Assembly (NCBI GenBank): GCA_964370675.1
Contig: CAYJKC010000057.1
Coordinates: forward strand, 1 to 10,928
Direction of reading: 5' to 3'
Origin: CAYJAD01 sp964370675
GTDB lineage: Bacteria; Desulfobacterota; Desulfovibrionia; Desulfovibrionales; Desulfovibrionaceae
DNA length: 10,928 nucleotides
The notes below the pieces were generated by a model. It made no database searches, was not told the DNA's origin, and saw nothing but the letters and a program-made list of their open reading frames with translations. Shown one piece after another: positions 1 through 6,410 of this stretch (position 1 is the stretch's first letter; the number at the start of each line of letters is the position of its first letter). The position numbers and the translations under genes were made by a program.

Positions 1-162
1 TATTTTAATTGCGTTTATGAATTTTTGTGCTTGAGTTATAGCAGATACAATGAAAGCTAATTTTTTACGACTAGTGGGCTAAAACCCATGACTTAGAAAA
101 AATGCAGCTTGAAGCAATAGATGCTGTGGCGCACGCTCAAAAAAATCTTTCGCTATAGTAGA

Positions 163-200
163 AAAAGGGATGGGAAGCGTTGCGCTATCCCATCCCTTTT
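163..200 (-). terminator. Intrinsic terminator after the S1-protein operon
   Basis: A perfect 13-bp inverted repeat (163-175 with 188-200, AAAAGGGATGGGA/TCCCATCCCTTTT) is continued inside by AGCG/CGCT pairs and closed by a 3-nt loop, with A187 bulged. Read on the minus strand, the GC-rich stem ends in CCC followed by five T. It lies about 50 bp beyond the stop codon of the S1-domain gene, where the leftward operon should end. The plus-strand side is also T-rich (AATTTTAATCTTTTT), so it may stop transcription from both directions. Confidence 0.9.
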
Positions 201-248
201 AATTTTAATCTTTTTGTTAGCTATTTTATGAGACAATTTTTAGTAAGT

Positions 249-1703
249 TTATTTCTTTTTTTGCATAGCAGAAGCTAGAGCTTGTCCAAGGCTACCAAGT
301 GAAGCTGTGTTGTTACTTGCATTGGCATGTTCTTTCCAAGAAGTATCTTCACTAACTTCAGAGCCTTCTGGAGCAAGGCTAATGCGTCTTTTTTCCACAT
401 CAATGCCTTGAATTATAAGCTTAACATTTTGTCCTTTTTCAAGATTGCTTAAGGCTTTAGCTGCGTCATTATTTTTAATATTTGCTTGAGGAAGCAGTCC
501 GGTAATACCTGGGGCTAAGTTAATAAAAAATCCAAATTGGGCACGGCTTTCTACTGTTCCTTCTACCAAAGCACCTAGCGGAAATTGCTCAGCCACCTGT
601 GACCATGGGTCAGCCTCGGCATCGCGCATAGATAGAGATATACGCCTACTTTCAAGGGAAAGTTCTTTGATCTTGACTTGAACATGGTCACCTACACTAA
701 CAAATTCTTCTGGTTTATGCACTCTAGTAGTCCAAGACATTTCAGAAATATGTACTAGTCCATCAACACCTGGTAAAACCTCAATAAAGGCACCAAATGG
801 TGTTAATCTTACCACGCGACCTTGTACAATGTCACCTATATGTAGACGTTCTTCAACGTTATTCCAAGGATCCCCCTCAGCTTGTTTACGTGAAAGTGAA
901 ATTCTAATTTGTCCTTTGGGGTCTGTAGCTATGGACAGTACTTTTGCGCGTATGGCATCTCCTGTACTAACAACTTCATCGGCATTACCAACTCTTGACC
1001 AAGAAAGCTCAGAAATATGTATCATGCCTTCAACGCCAGGAGCTACCTCCATAAATGCGCCAAAGGGAGCTAGGCGGGTGATTTGACCTTCAATAGTATC
1101 GCCCTCTTTAAGATTTTGCATAAGTGTTTCTATGGACTCTTGGCGTTCGCGCTCAAGCAAGGTGCGCCTTGAAACTATGATGTTGCGTCCGTTACTTTCA
1201 ATACGTGTAATAAGAAATTGGGTATTTTGACCAACAATATCTTCTGCTTCTGTGCTGGCAAAAAAGCCTATTTGACTACCGGGGCAAAATGCGCGTTTAC
1301 CTAACACTTCAACAGTATATCCACCTTTGCAAGTGCCAGTAATCTTACCATCAACAGGTATACCAGCATCTTTTGCGTCTTCAAGGGCTGCCATGCCACC
1401 ACCACTCATGGAGCGTGAAATACGAACTTCATGGGCGTTTACACCTATGACCCATGCTTCGATGCTGTCACCCACTTGGGCTATGGGTTCTCCATCGCTG
1501 CCCAAAATATCACTGCGCTCCATGATGCCATCAACTTTAATGCCCACATCTAAAAAGACGTTCTCTCCGCTGATTTCGATAATTTTACACTTAATTTTTT
1601 GCCCCGCTTGCAAGTTTGGTGCATCAGTACAATGCGACTCAAGCAAGGCTGCAAAATCTTCATCAAGGGTATCTGGTTGATTATGGTCTGAATTAATGGT
1701 CAT
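249..1703 (-). CDS. S1 RNA-binding domain protein (ribosomal protein S1-like, five repeats)
   Basis: The 484-residue protein consists of tandem S1 (OB-fold) repeats at roughly residues 32-97, 115-181, 200-273, 288-360 and 375-443. Repeats 3 and 4 are the most canonical, with TRLAPFGAFMEV...GMIHISELSW and VRLTPFGAFIEV...GLVHISEMSW. S1 proteins bind single-stranded mRNA; ribosomal S1 helps the 30S subunit load mRNA. E. coli S1 has six repeats and 557 residues, so this is shorter, and it could be a paralogue acting in RNA turnover or translation control rather than the main S1. The tail (444-484) is polar and Lys-ended. The ATG is fixed by a strong AAGGAG seven bases upstream. It is the last gene of a four-gene minus-strand operon, 29 bp after the J-domain gene and followed by a strong terminator. 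Family assignment is certain; identity as the ribosomal S1 is not. Confidence 0.9.
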   Translation of the reverse strand: MTINSDHNQPDTLDEDFAALLESHCTDAPNLQAGQKIKCKIIEISGENVFLDVGIKVDGIMERSDILGSDGEPIAQVGDSIEAWVIGVNAHEVRISRSMSGGGMAALEDAKDAGIPVDGKITGTCKGGYTVEVLGKRAFCPGSQIGFFASTEAEDIVGQNTQFLITRIESNGRNIIVSRRTLLERERQESIETLMQNLKEGDTIEGQITRLAPFGAFMEVAPGVEGMIHISELSWSRVGNADEVVSTGDAIRAKVLSIATDPKGQIRISLSRKQAEGDPWNNVEERLHIGDIVQGRVVRLTPFGAFIEVLPGVDGLVHISEMSWTTRVHKPEEFVSVGDHVQVKIKELSLESRRISLSMRDAEADPWSQVAEQFPLGALVEGTVESRAQFGFFINLAPGITGLLPQANIKNNDAAKALSNLEKGQNVKLIIQGIDVEKRRISLAPEGSEVSEDTSWKEHANASNNTASLGSLGQALASAMQKKK

Positions 1704-1732
1704 GGAAAAACTCCTTATGATACATATATAAT

Positions 1733-2662
1733 TTAGTTTGTTTTTTGTATGCTTTCAATGGTGAGGTATAAATCACCTTGCCATTTACCAACTTTTTTAC
1801 CTAGTCCGCGTAGGCGAATGGGCTTACCCGCCACAAAATCCTTAGGTAAAACAATTTCTACAGTGCTAAGCTCGTCAGACAATCCTCGTCTTATTTGTAG
1901 GCGAATTCTAGCTCCAGCAAAAAGCGCAGATGCTGGCATTTTTATGCTTTGTTCTTCATCTATTTGTTGACGAAACCAACCCATGACCTTGCCAGAAAAA
2001 TTATTCGCAACATGCGATAATCTATTGTTATCACTAATTTCCACTTCTACCGTCGGAGGTGTTGCTTGCTTTACCTGTTTATCCTGCTTTGGCGGCTTTG
2101 GCGGCGGAGGAGGTGGTGGCGGTGGTGCACTTGGCTTTGCTTGCTTACTTACTTCGCTATAAATATCTTCAAAAACGCGCCTTGCAAATGGGTCATGCAA
2201 AAGATCACGTAAAACATCTTCCTTAGCATAGGCTGCGGAGGCGGTGCGCTGACGCTGCGCCTCTGCTTTAGATTTTGTGTTATTATCTTTTTCTTCTTTT
2301 TTGTCTTGTTTTTTTTCTTGAGTTTTTTTGTCTTGCTCTTGATTGTCAGACTTATCAGAAGGTTTTTGCTCAGCTTTAGCTTTGTTTTCAGCTTTATCTT
2401 GTTTATCTTGTTTTTCTTGTTCTTTTTTTGCTGATGCCTTTCTAGCACCTTCTTCAGTTTCTAATATTTGTGAAAGCGCTACATAGGCTTCATTTAAGCG
2501 TTGAAATTGATAGTTTGCGTCAGCTACATTGGGATTAAGATCTGGGTGTAGCTCAAAAGCTCTCTTTCGATAGGCTTTTTTTACATCTTCAAGAGTAGAA
2601 TTTTGTGCAATCTGTAAAATTGTATAGCACTCTTGCAGGCTGATTTGACGCTTTTTTTTCAT
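1733..2662 (-). CDS. J-domain (DnaJ/CbpA-like) co-chaperone with low-complexity linker
   Basis: The 309-residue protein begins with a J domain (about residues 9-70) carrying the HPD signature at 39-41 (ELHPDLNPN), which stimulates DnaK ATPase in known J proteins. Residues 76-138 are almost entirely K, E, D, Q, N, S, T and A, a disordered or coiled linker. Residues 180-188 are nine consecutive prolines, followed by KPP. The C-terminal region (about 238-305, ending RLRGLGKKVGKWQGDLYLTI) resembles the last beta domain of DnaJ/CbpA, which binds client peptide. There is no CxxCxGxG zinc finger and no G/F-rich segment, so it is not canonical DnaJ. It starts 14 bp after the YkgJ-like gene with a poor Shine-Dalgarno, which fits translation coupled to its neighbour. 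The linker and proline run make client or partner specificity unpredictable. Confidence 0.88.
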   Translation of the reverse strand: MKKKRQISLQECYTILQIAQNSTLEDVKKAYRKRAFELHPDLNPNVADANYQFQRLNEAYVALSQILETEEGARKASAKKEQEKQDKQDKAENKAKAEQKPSDKSDNQEQDKKTQEKKQDKKEEKDNNTKSKAEAQRQRTASAAYAKEDVLRDLLHDPFARRVFEDIYSEVSKQAKPSAPPPPPPPPPKPPKQDKQVKQATPPTVEVEISDNNRLSHVANNFSGKVMGWFRQQIDEEQSIKMPASALFAGARIRLQIRRGLSDELSTVEIVLPKDFVAGKPIRLRGLGKKVGKWQGDLYLTIESIQKTN

Positions 2663-2676
2663 TTTGACTTATATAA

Positions 2677-3114
2677 TTATTTTAAAAGTGCCCTAGCTTG
2701 TGTTTTTGCATCATTAGCTCTTAAATTATGTTCTTTAAGATAATGTTCGCCTTCTTGCACAAAATCTTTGTGATTAATATCATGTTTGATGCCGGGGCAA
2801 AAGTCTTTTGCTAAGTGTAGGCTTTGGTCGTCAATCATATTTCCACGAAAATAAGGCCAAGCTCTGCAAATATCAGGTTTACTGTTGTGTACAGCGCATC
2901 CCTTTCCTTGTATAAAAAAAATACAAAAACCATTATCGCCAGTGCGCACATTAAGTTTACCGTTACTCATGGTACCATATGTGCTTAAAAATTCGTCAGC
3001 ATTAATTTTAAAATGGAAGCATAATCGCTCTAAATCCTTAGGGCTAACTATAATACCACCTTTACCCTCACAGCAATGACCACACATGCGGCAATCAAAT
3101 GTTGCATCACTCAT
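2677..3114 (-). CDS. YkgJ-family cysteine-cluster protein (putative zinc/iron-binding)
   Basis: The protein has about 145 residues and the family pattern C-x2-C-x2-CC at its start (CRMCGHCC). Further cysteines follow in GKGCAVHNSKPDICRAWPYF and in DFCPGI. This Cys spacing defines the YkgJ/UPF0153 family, thought to chelate Zn or an Fe-S cluster; the reaction is unknown for most members, and some relatives are called FliB-like. Two starts are possible: GTG at 3117, overlapping the upstream TGA by four bases, or ATG at 3114, sharing one base with that TGA. I prefer ATG. Either way translation is probably coupled to the CoA-binding protein. No signal peptide or membrane segment is visible, so it should be cytoplasmic. 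Confidence 0.85.
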   Translation of the reverse strand: MSDATFDCRMCGHCCEGKGGIIVSPKDLERLCFHFKINADEFLSTYGTMSNGKLNVRTGDNGFCIFFIQGKGCAVHNSKPDICRAWPYFRGNMIDDQSLHLAKDFCPGIKHDINHKDFVQEGEHYLKEHNLRANDAKTQARALLK

Positions 3115-3527
3115 CACTTAACCACTAACCTTTCGTGTTCTGTTTTGATACATAAATCTTCTATGACTTTAATGCCATGCTTAAACAAAATTTCTCCGGC
3201 ATCTTGAGAGCGTATTCCTTGCTGCATCCAAAAACAAAGCGGTTTGTGGCGCAGTTTTAATACTTCTTGTGCATGCCCTAAGCAATATTGTGGCGCTCTA
3301 AAAACATTGACTATGTCAACGGCTTTTGGCAATGATGCTAAATCTTTATAAGCAGGTAAACCCCATACTACTTTGCGAACAGGATGCACTGGATAAACTG
3401 TATAACCCACTGATAAGAGATATTGTCCAACCATATTGACGGCTTGACCTTGTTTATCCTTAGCTCCAATAATTGCTATACTATTAGTATTTTGGAATAA
3501 TTCTATAAGTTCTGTATTCAAAAACAT
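3114..3527 (-). CDS. CoA-binding protein, YccU-like (CoA_binding_2 fold)
   Basis: The 137-residue protein is a single Rossmann-like CoA-binding domain. It has the N-terminal nucleotide loop SIAIIGAKDKQGQAVNMVGQYL, then GYTVYPVHPV, DIVNVFR, CFWMQQGI and the family C-terminus VIEDLCIKTEHERL. Relatives such as E. coli YccU resemble the CoA-binding domain of succinyl-CoA synthetase alpha but lack the catalytic part, and their physiological role is not settled. Usual family length is 135-145 residues, so it is complete. The ATG has no clear Shine-Dalgarno, only a T/A-rich leader, which suggests a short or weak leader. It is the first gene of the minus-strand operon; its stop overlaps the next start. 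Confidence 0.87.
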   Translation of the reverse strand: MFLNTELIELFQNTNSIAIIGAKDKQGQAVNMVGQYLLSVGYTVYPVHPVRKVVWGLPAYKDLASLPKAVDIVNVFRAPQYCLGHAQEVLKLRHKPLCFWMQQGIRSQDAGEILFKHGIKVIEDLCIKTEHERLVVK

Positions 3528-3539
3528 AAAAAAGTTTCA

Positions 3540-3562
3540 TACATAATAGTTGTAATTATGTA
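3540..3562. promoter_or_regulatory. Operator-like inverted repeat in the divergent gap
   Basis: TACATAAT (3540-3547) and ATTATGTA (3555-3562) are perfect 8-bp arms around a 7-base centre. The palindrome covers the predicted -10 of the leftward operon and lies in the gap shared with the rightward M24 genes, a position suited to a repressor. AT-rich DNA produces such palindromes by chance, so the functional claim is weak. Confidence 0.3.
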
Positions 3563-3571
3563 AAGAGTTAA
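3543..3571 (-). promoter_or_regulatory. Candidate sigma70 promoter of the four-gene minus-strand operon
   Basis: On the minus strand, TTAACT (3571-3566, four of six matches to the -35 consensus) is followed after 17 bp by TATTAT (3548-3543, five of six matches to the -10). This predicts a start about 10 nt before the ATG at 3527, hence a very short leader. The -10 lies inside an inverted repeat at 3540-3562. The assignment rests on base matches only, in AT-rich DNA where chance matches are common. Confidence 0.4.
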
Positions 3572-3695
3572 AAAGGTGTAAAACTCTAATTTGCCGTGTA
3601 TTCATCTAATCCTTGCAAGTTTAGTTTTAAAAAGCTAGTTTGCCTTTACAAGTAAATTTATTTGTTATTTTGTCATAATTTTAATAGAGGATTTT

Positions 3696-4928
3696 ATGTG
3701 TAACAACCCAAACATTATTGAAAAATTACCCATACAAGAAATGCTTAGACGACATAAATTGTGTATTAAGCTTGGTCTGGAATTAAACCCTAAACTCAAT
3801 GGCTTAATGGTGTTTTCTGCCTTAAATATTTATTATCTAACCGGAACGTTAGCCGATGGTTTTTTGTGGTTACCATTTGAGGGTGAACCTGTTTTATTTG
3901 CAAGGCGTGCATTAAAACGATGCAAGGCAGAAAGTGATTTAAATCATATAATTTTATTTAAATCATTTGATGATAGCATTAAAGATTGTGCAGATCTAGG
4001 GTTAGAGTTTGGGCAAAACATTGCCTTAGAAATGGGTGCATTAACTTGGGAAATGGCTAATGACTTGTACTCAAGATTTTTAAATCATAACTTTATTAAT
4101 GGCGATATGATACTTGCTAAGGCACGTTCACTTAAAAGCGAATGGGAATTAAATAAAATGCGCTTGGCGGGGCAACGCCACAATACTGCTTTATGTGATA
4201 TTTTACCAAAACGTCTAAAGGCTGGCATGAGCGAACGCGATGTGGCAAGATTGTCTTGGGATGTTTTTTTTAATGTGGGACATGGTGGCATAAATCGTAT
4301 GGGCAATTTGGGCGAAGAATGCTTCTTAGGGCACATTGCTGCTGGTGCAAATGGTAACTATCCAAGCCATTTTAATGGACCTCTTGGGCTTATGGGTGAG
4401 CATCCATCTACACCATTTATGGGTAATGCTAAGACAATTTGGGAAAATGAGCAAATATTAGCCTTGGATATTGGTTTTATTCTTGAAGGTTATCATACTG
4501 ATAAAACACAAGTTTATTTTTCTGGAAGCTTTAGTGCTATACCAGATTATGCGCGTAGAGCTCATGATGCTTGCATTGAAATACAAGAGCGTGCAAGTGA
4601 AACTTTGAAGGTTGGGGCAATACCCTCTGAAATTTGGACTGCTGCCAAGGATAGGGCGGAAAAGCTTGGAGTGAGTGAAGGATTTATGGGACTTGGTAAA
4701 AATAAAGTTCCTTTTTTAGGACATGGTATTGGTCTTGTTATTGATGAATATCCAGTGCTTGCCCATCGCTTTGAAGAACCATTGCAACTTGGTATGACCA
4801 TTGCCATAGAGCCTAAGGTTGGCATTGCTAATTTTGGTATGGTAGGGGTTGAAAATACCTTTGTGGTGGGTGAAGACCGTGGTCAATCTATAACTGGACA
4901 AGACTTTTCAATCATTTGTGTGGAGTAA
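3696..4928 (+). CDS. M24 family metallopeptidase (Xaa-Pro aminopeptidase/prolidase-like), intact metal site
   Basis: The 410-residue protein has a creatinase-type N-terminal domain (about 15-140, with NIYYLTGTLADGFLWLP) and a C-terminal pita-bread catalytic domain (about 150-405). All five dinuclear-metal ligands of the M24 family are present: Asp258 (ALDIGF), Asp269 (YHTDKTQ), His343 (GHGIGL), Glu372 (AIEPK) and Glu386 (GVENTF). It should therefore be an active metallohydrolase, probably removing N-terminal residues before proline or splitting X-Pro dipeptides; the exact substrate cannot be read from sequence. No signal peptide is seen. The ATG at 3696 has AGAGGA four bases upstream. The next gene, a paralogue, starts 2 bp after the stop, so the two are almost certainly co-transcribed. 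Confidence 0.92.
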   Translation: MCNNPNIIEKLPIQEMLRRHKLCIKLGLELNPKLNGLMVFSALNIYYLTGTLADGFLWLPFEGEPVLFARRALKRCKAESDLNHIILFKSFDDSIKDCADLGLEFGQNIALEMGALTWEMANDLYSRFLNHNFINGDMILAKARSLKSEWELNKMRLAGQRHNTALCDILPKRLKAGMSERDVARLSWDVFFNVGHGGINRMGNLGEECFLGHIAAGANGNYPSHFNGPLGLMGEHPSTPFMGNAKTIWENEQILALDIGFILEGYHTDKTQVYFSGSFSAIPDYARRAHDACIEIQERASETLKVGAIPSEIWTAAKDRAEKLGVSEGFMGLGKNKVPFLGHGIGLVIDEYPVLAHRFEEPLQLGMTIAIEPKVGIANFGMVGVENTFVVGEDRGQSITGQDFSIICVE

Positions 4929-4930
4929 AT

Positions 4931-6244
4931 ATGTTATTTTCAGCTCAACAATTACCCTTAGATGAATTAAATTTGCGTCATGATAAATGTCGTCAATTGC
5001 TTCAAAAATATATGCCTGATGCGCAAGGACTTTTTGTTTTTTCACGTTCAAATATTTATTATCTAACAGGCACTAGAGCCAATGGCATGTTGTGGTTACC
5101 TCTTGATGGAGAACCTGTGCTTTTGGTACGCAAGGGTGAGGATAGGTGTCGTTTAGAAAGTCCTTTGCAAAACATAGCGACTTTTAAATCTTATTCTAAT
5201 ATTCCTGAGATATGTGCTGAGTTTAATGCTGCACTTGGCTCTTGCATTGGAGCAGAAATGCGGGCTTTGCCTTGGTCTTTAGCCCAAATGCTACAAGATC
5301 GCTTAAAGTCTATTCAATTTGTGCCAGCCAATACAATTTTTGAGCAAGCTCGTTTTCTTAAAACTGACTATGAATTATCACTTTTACGTGCGGCCAATGA
5401 TTTGCATATGCAAGCTTTGCAGGAGCAAGTTTTAGGTTTAGAAACATTTGCTGAAGATAGTAAAGTATTACTTGAACAAGTTGGTAAAAGTCTTTGCGCG
5501 GGAATGACTGAACGTGAAATTGCCCACAACCTATGGCATAGATTTTTTGCCCTTGGGCATGGCGGTATGTTGCGTTTGCATGGTCATGGTCAAGAAATGT
5601 TTTTAGGTAAAATTGCTGCTGGTTTAAGTGCACTATACCCATCACCATTTAAAGGCAGTGTAGGGCTTATGGGAGAGCATCCTGCCATACCATTTATGGG
5701 CTATGCTGGTAATGTATGGAATGAAAATGAGCTGTTAATAATGGATACAGCATTTATGCATCAAGGCTATCATAGTGCTATTGCCATGACTTATTGGAGT
5801 GGCAGTGAAGAAAGTTTACCAAGTTTAGCTCAAAAAGCCTACGATTGTTGCTTAGAAATATTAGATGCAATGCTTAAAAATTTACAAGGCGGTCAAGACG
5901 CTAAGTCTTGTTGGCAAATGGCTTGTTCCATCGCTAAGCAACAAGGATTTGATGAAGGATTTATGGGTTTTGGTAAAAACAAAAGCCTTGCTCATGGTCT
6001 TGGATTGGAATTGGATGAAGGTGTGATTATTGGTGAAAATATAGATGAAAACTTAAGGCTTGAGTCTAATGCTGTACTTAACATAGGTCCTATGATTGCG
6101 CTTCCTAACCTTGGCATGGTGGGGCTAAAACATAGTTTTGTGGTGACAAGTCAAGGTGAATTACAACCATTTTCTGGGCTTGATATTAAACAAAATATTG
6201 AGTTTATAGAAGAAGATACTGCTGCTAGTCTACTTGGTCTTTAG
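4931..6244 (+). CDS. M24 family paralogue lacking three of five metal ligands (probable pseudopeptidase)
   Basis: The 437-residue paralogue of the upstream gene aligns with it along nearly its whole length (NIYYLTGTRANGMLWLPLDGEPVL, FFALGHGGMLR, GLMGEHPAIPFMG, EGFMGFGKNK). Of the five metal ligands only Asp272 and His355 remain. The second Asp is Ala283 (YHSAIAMTY), the first Glu is Gly386 (NIGPM) and the second Glu is Lys400 (GLKHSF). It cannot hold the usual metal pair, so it probably does not act as a metallopeptidase. The frame is long and intact, so it is not a decaying pseudogene; creatinase is a known metal-free member of the fold. An extra segment (about 164-182) is absent from the first copy. 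I chose ATG 4931 because GGAG sits five bases upstream; an in-frame TTG at 4916 would overlap the first gene by 13 bases. Confidence 0.88.
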   Translation: MLFSAQQLPLDELNLRHDKCRQLLQKYMPDAQGLFVFSRSNIYYLTGTRANGMLWLPLDGEPVLLVRKGEDRCRLESPLQNIATFKSYSNIPEICAEFNAALGSCIGAEMRALPWSLAQMLQDRLKSIQFVPANTIFEQARFLKTDYELSLLRAANDLHMQALQEQVLGLETFAEDSKVLLEQVGKSLCAGMTEREIAHNLWHRFFALGHGGMLRLHGHGQEMFLGKIAAGLSALYPSPFKGSVGLMGEHPAIPFMGYAGNVWNENELLIMDTAFMHQGYHSAIAMTYWSGSEESLPSLAQKAYDCCLEILDAMLKNLQGGQDAKSCWQMACSIAKQQGFDEGFMGFGKNKSLAHGLGLELDEGVIIGENIDENLRLESNAVLNIGPMIALPNLGMVGLKHSFVVTSQGELQPFSGLDIKQNIEFIEEDTAASLLGL

Positions 6245-6263
6245 CAGTCTGTTTAAGTAATAA

Positions 6264-6330
6264 TTGCCTGCTACAGAAAGTAGCAAGCCAGCAGGGGAGT
6301 AAGCCACAGGCAAGACGGGATTTACTCCTG
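6264..6330. other. Relatively GC-rich structured island in the convergent intergenic gap
   Basis: Between two convergent genes lies a segment richer in G and C than its surroundings, with several helices. GCTAC/GTAGC (6270-6274 with 6280-6284) closes an AGAAA loop. TTGCCTG pairs with CAGGCAA (6264-6270 with 6307-6313), CCTGCT with AGCAGG (6267-6272 with 6290-6295), and GGAGTAA with TTACTCC (6296-6302 with 6322-6328). The second and fourth cross each other, so they would form a pseudoknot or exchange. An imperfect tandem repeat (AGCAAGCCAGCAGG, then AGTAAGCCACAGG) spans 6282-6310. No T-run follows on either strand, so it is not an ordinary intrinsic terminator. It matches no RNA family I recognise; a small RNA or a 3'-UTR element are the options. 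Confidence 0.35.
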
Positions 6331-6410
6331 TTGTTAACAACGTCTATGATCGTTTGTGTTGTGCAGGAATTTGTTACGGCTACAGAGCAAAATGTACGAC
6401 TAAGCATTGT

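Noticed and set aside
1..162. Left edge searched for a gene fragment, tRNA or riboswitch
   Set aside because: Only very short frames and weak 4-5 bp stems are present; nothing could be supported.
2149..2448. 99-codon Lys-rich minus-strand frame inside the J-domain gene
   Set aside because: It is the shifted reading of the A-rich linker of the J-domain gene; the composition comes from that linker and no motif or ribosome site supports it.
4916..4930. TTG start for the second M24 gene
   Set aside because: The ATG at 4931 has GGAG at ideal spacing; the TTG would overlap the first gene by 13 bases with no better ribosome site.
6225..6407. 60-codon minus-strand frame just after the antiporter stop
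   Set aside because: It has no ribosome site, is rich in Cys, Ser and Leu without any recognisable motif, overlaps the end of the second M24 gene, and runs through the structured island, whose base composition explains the open frame.
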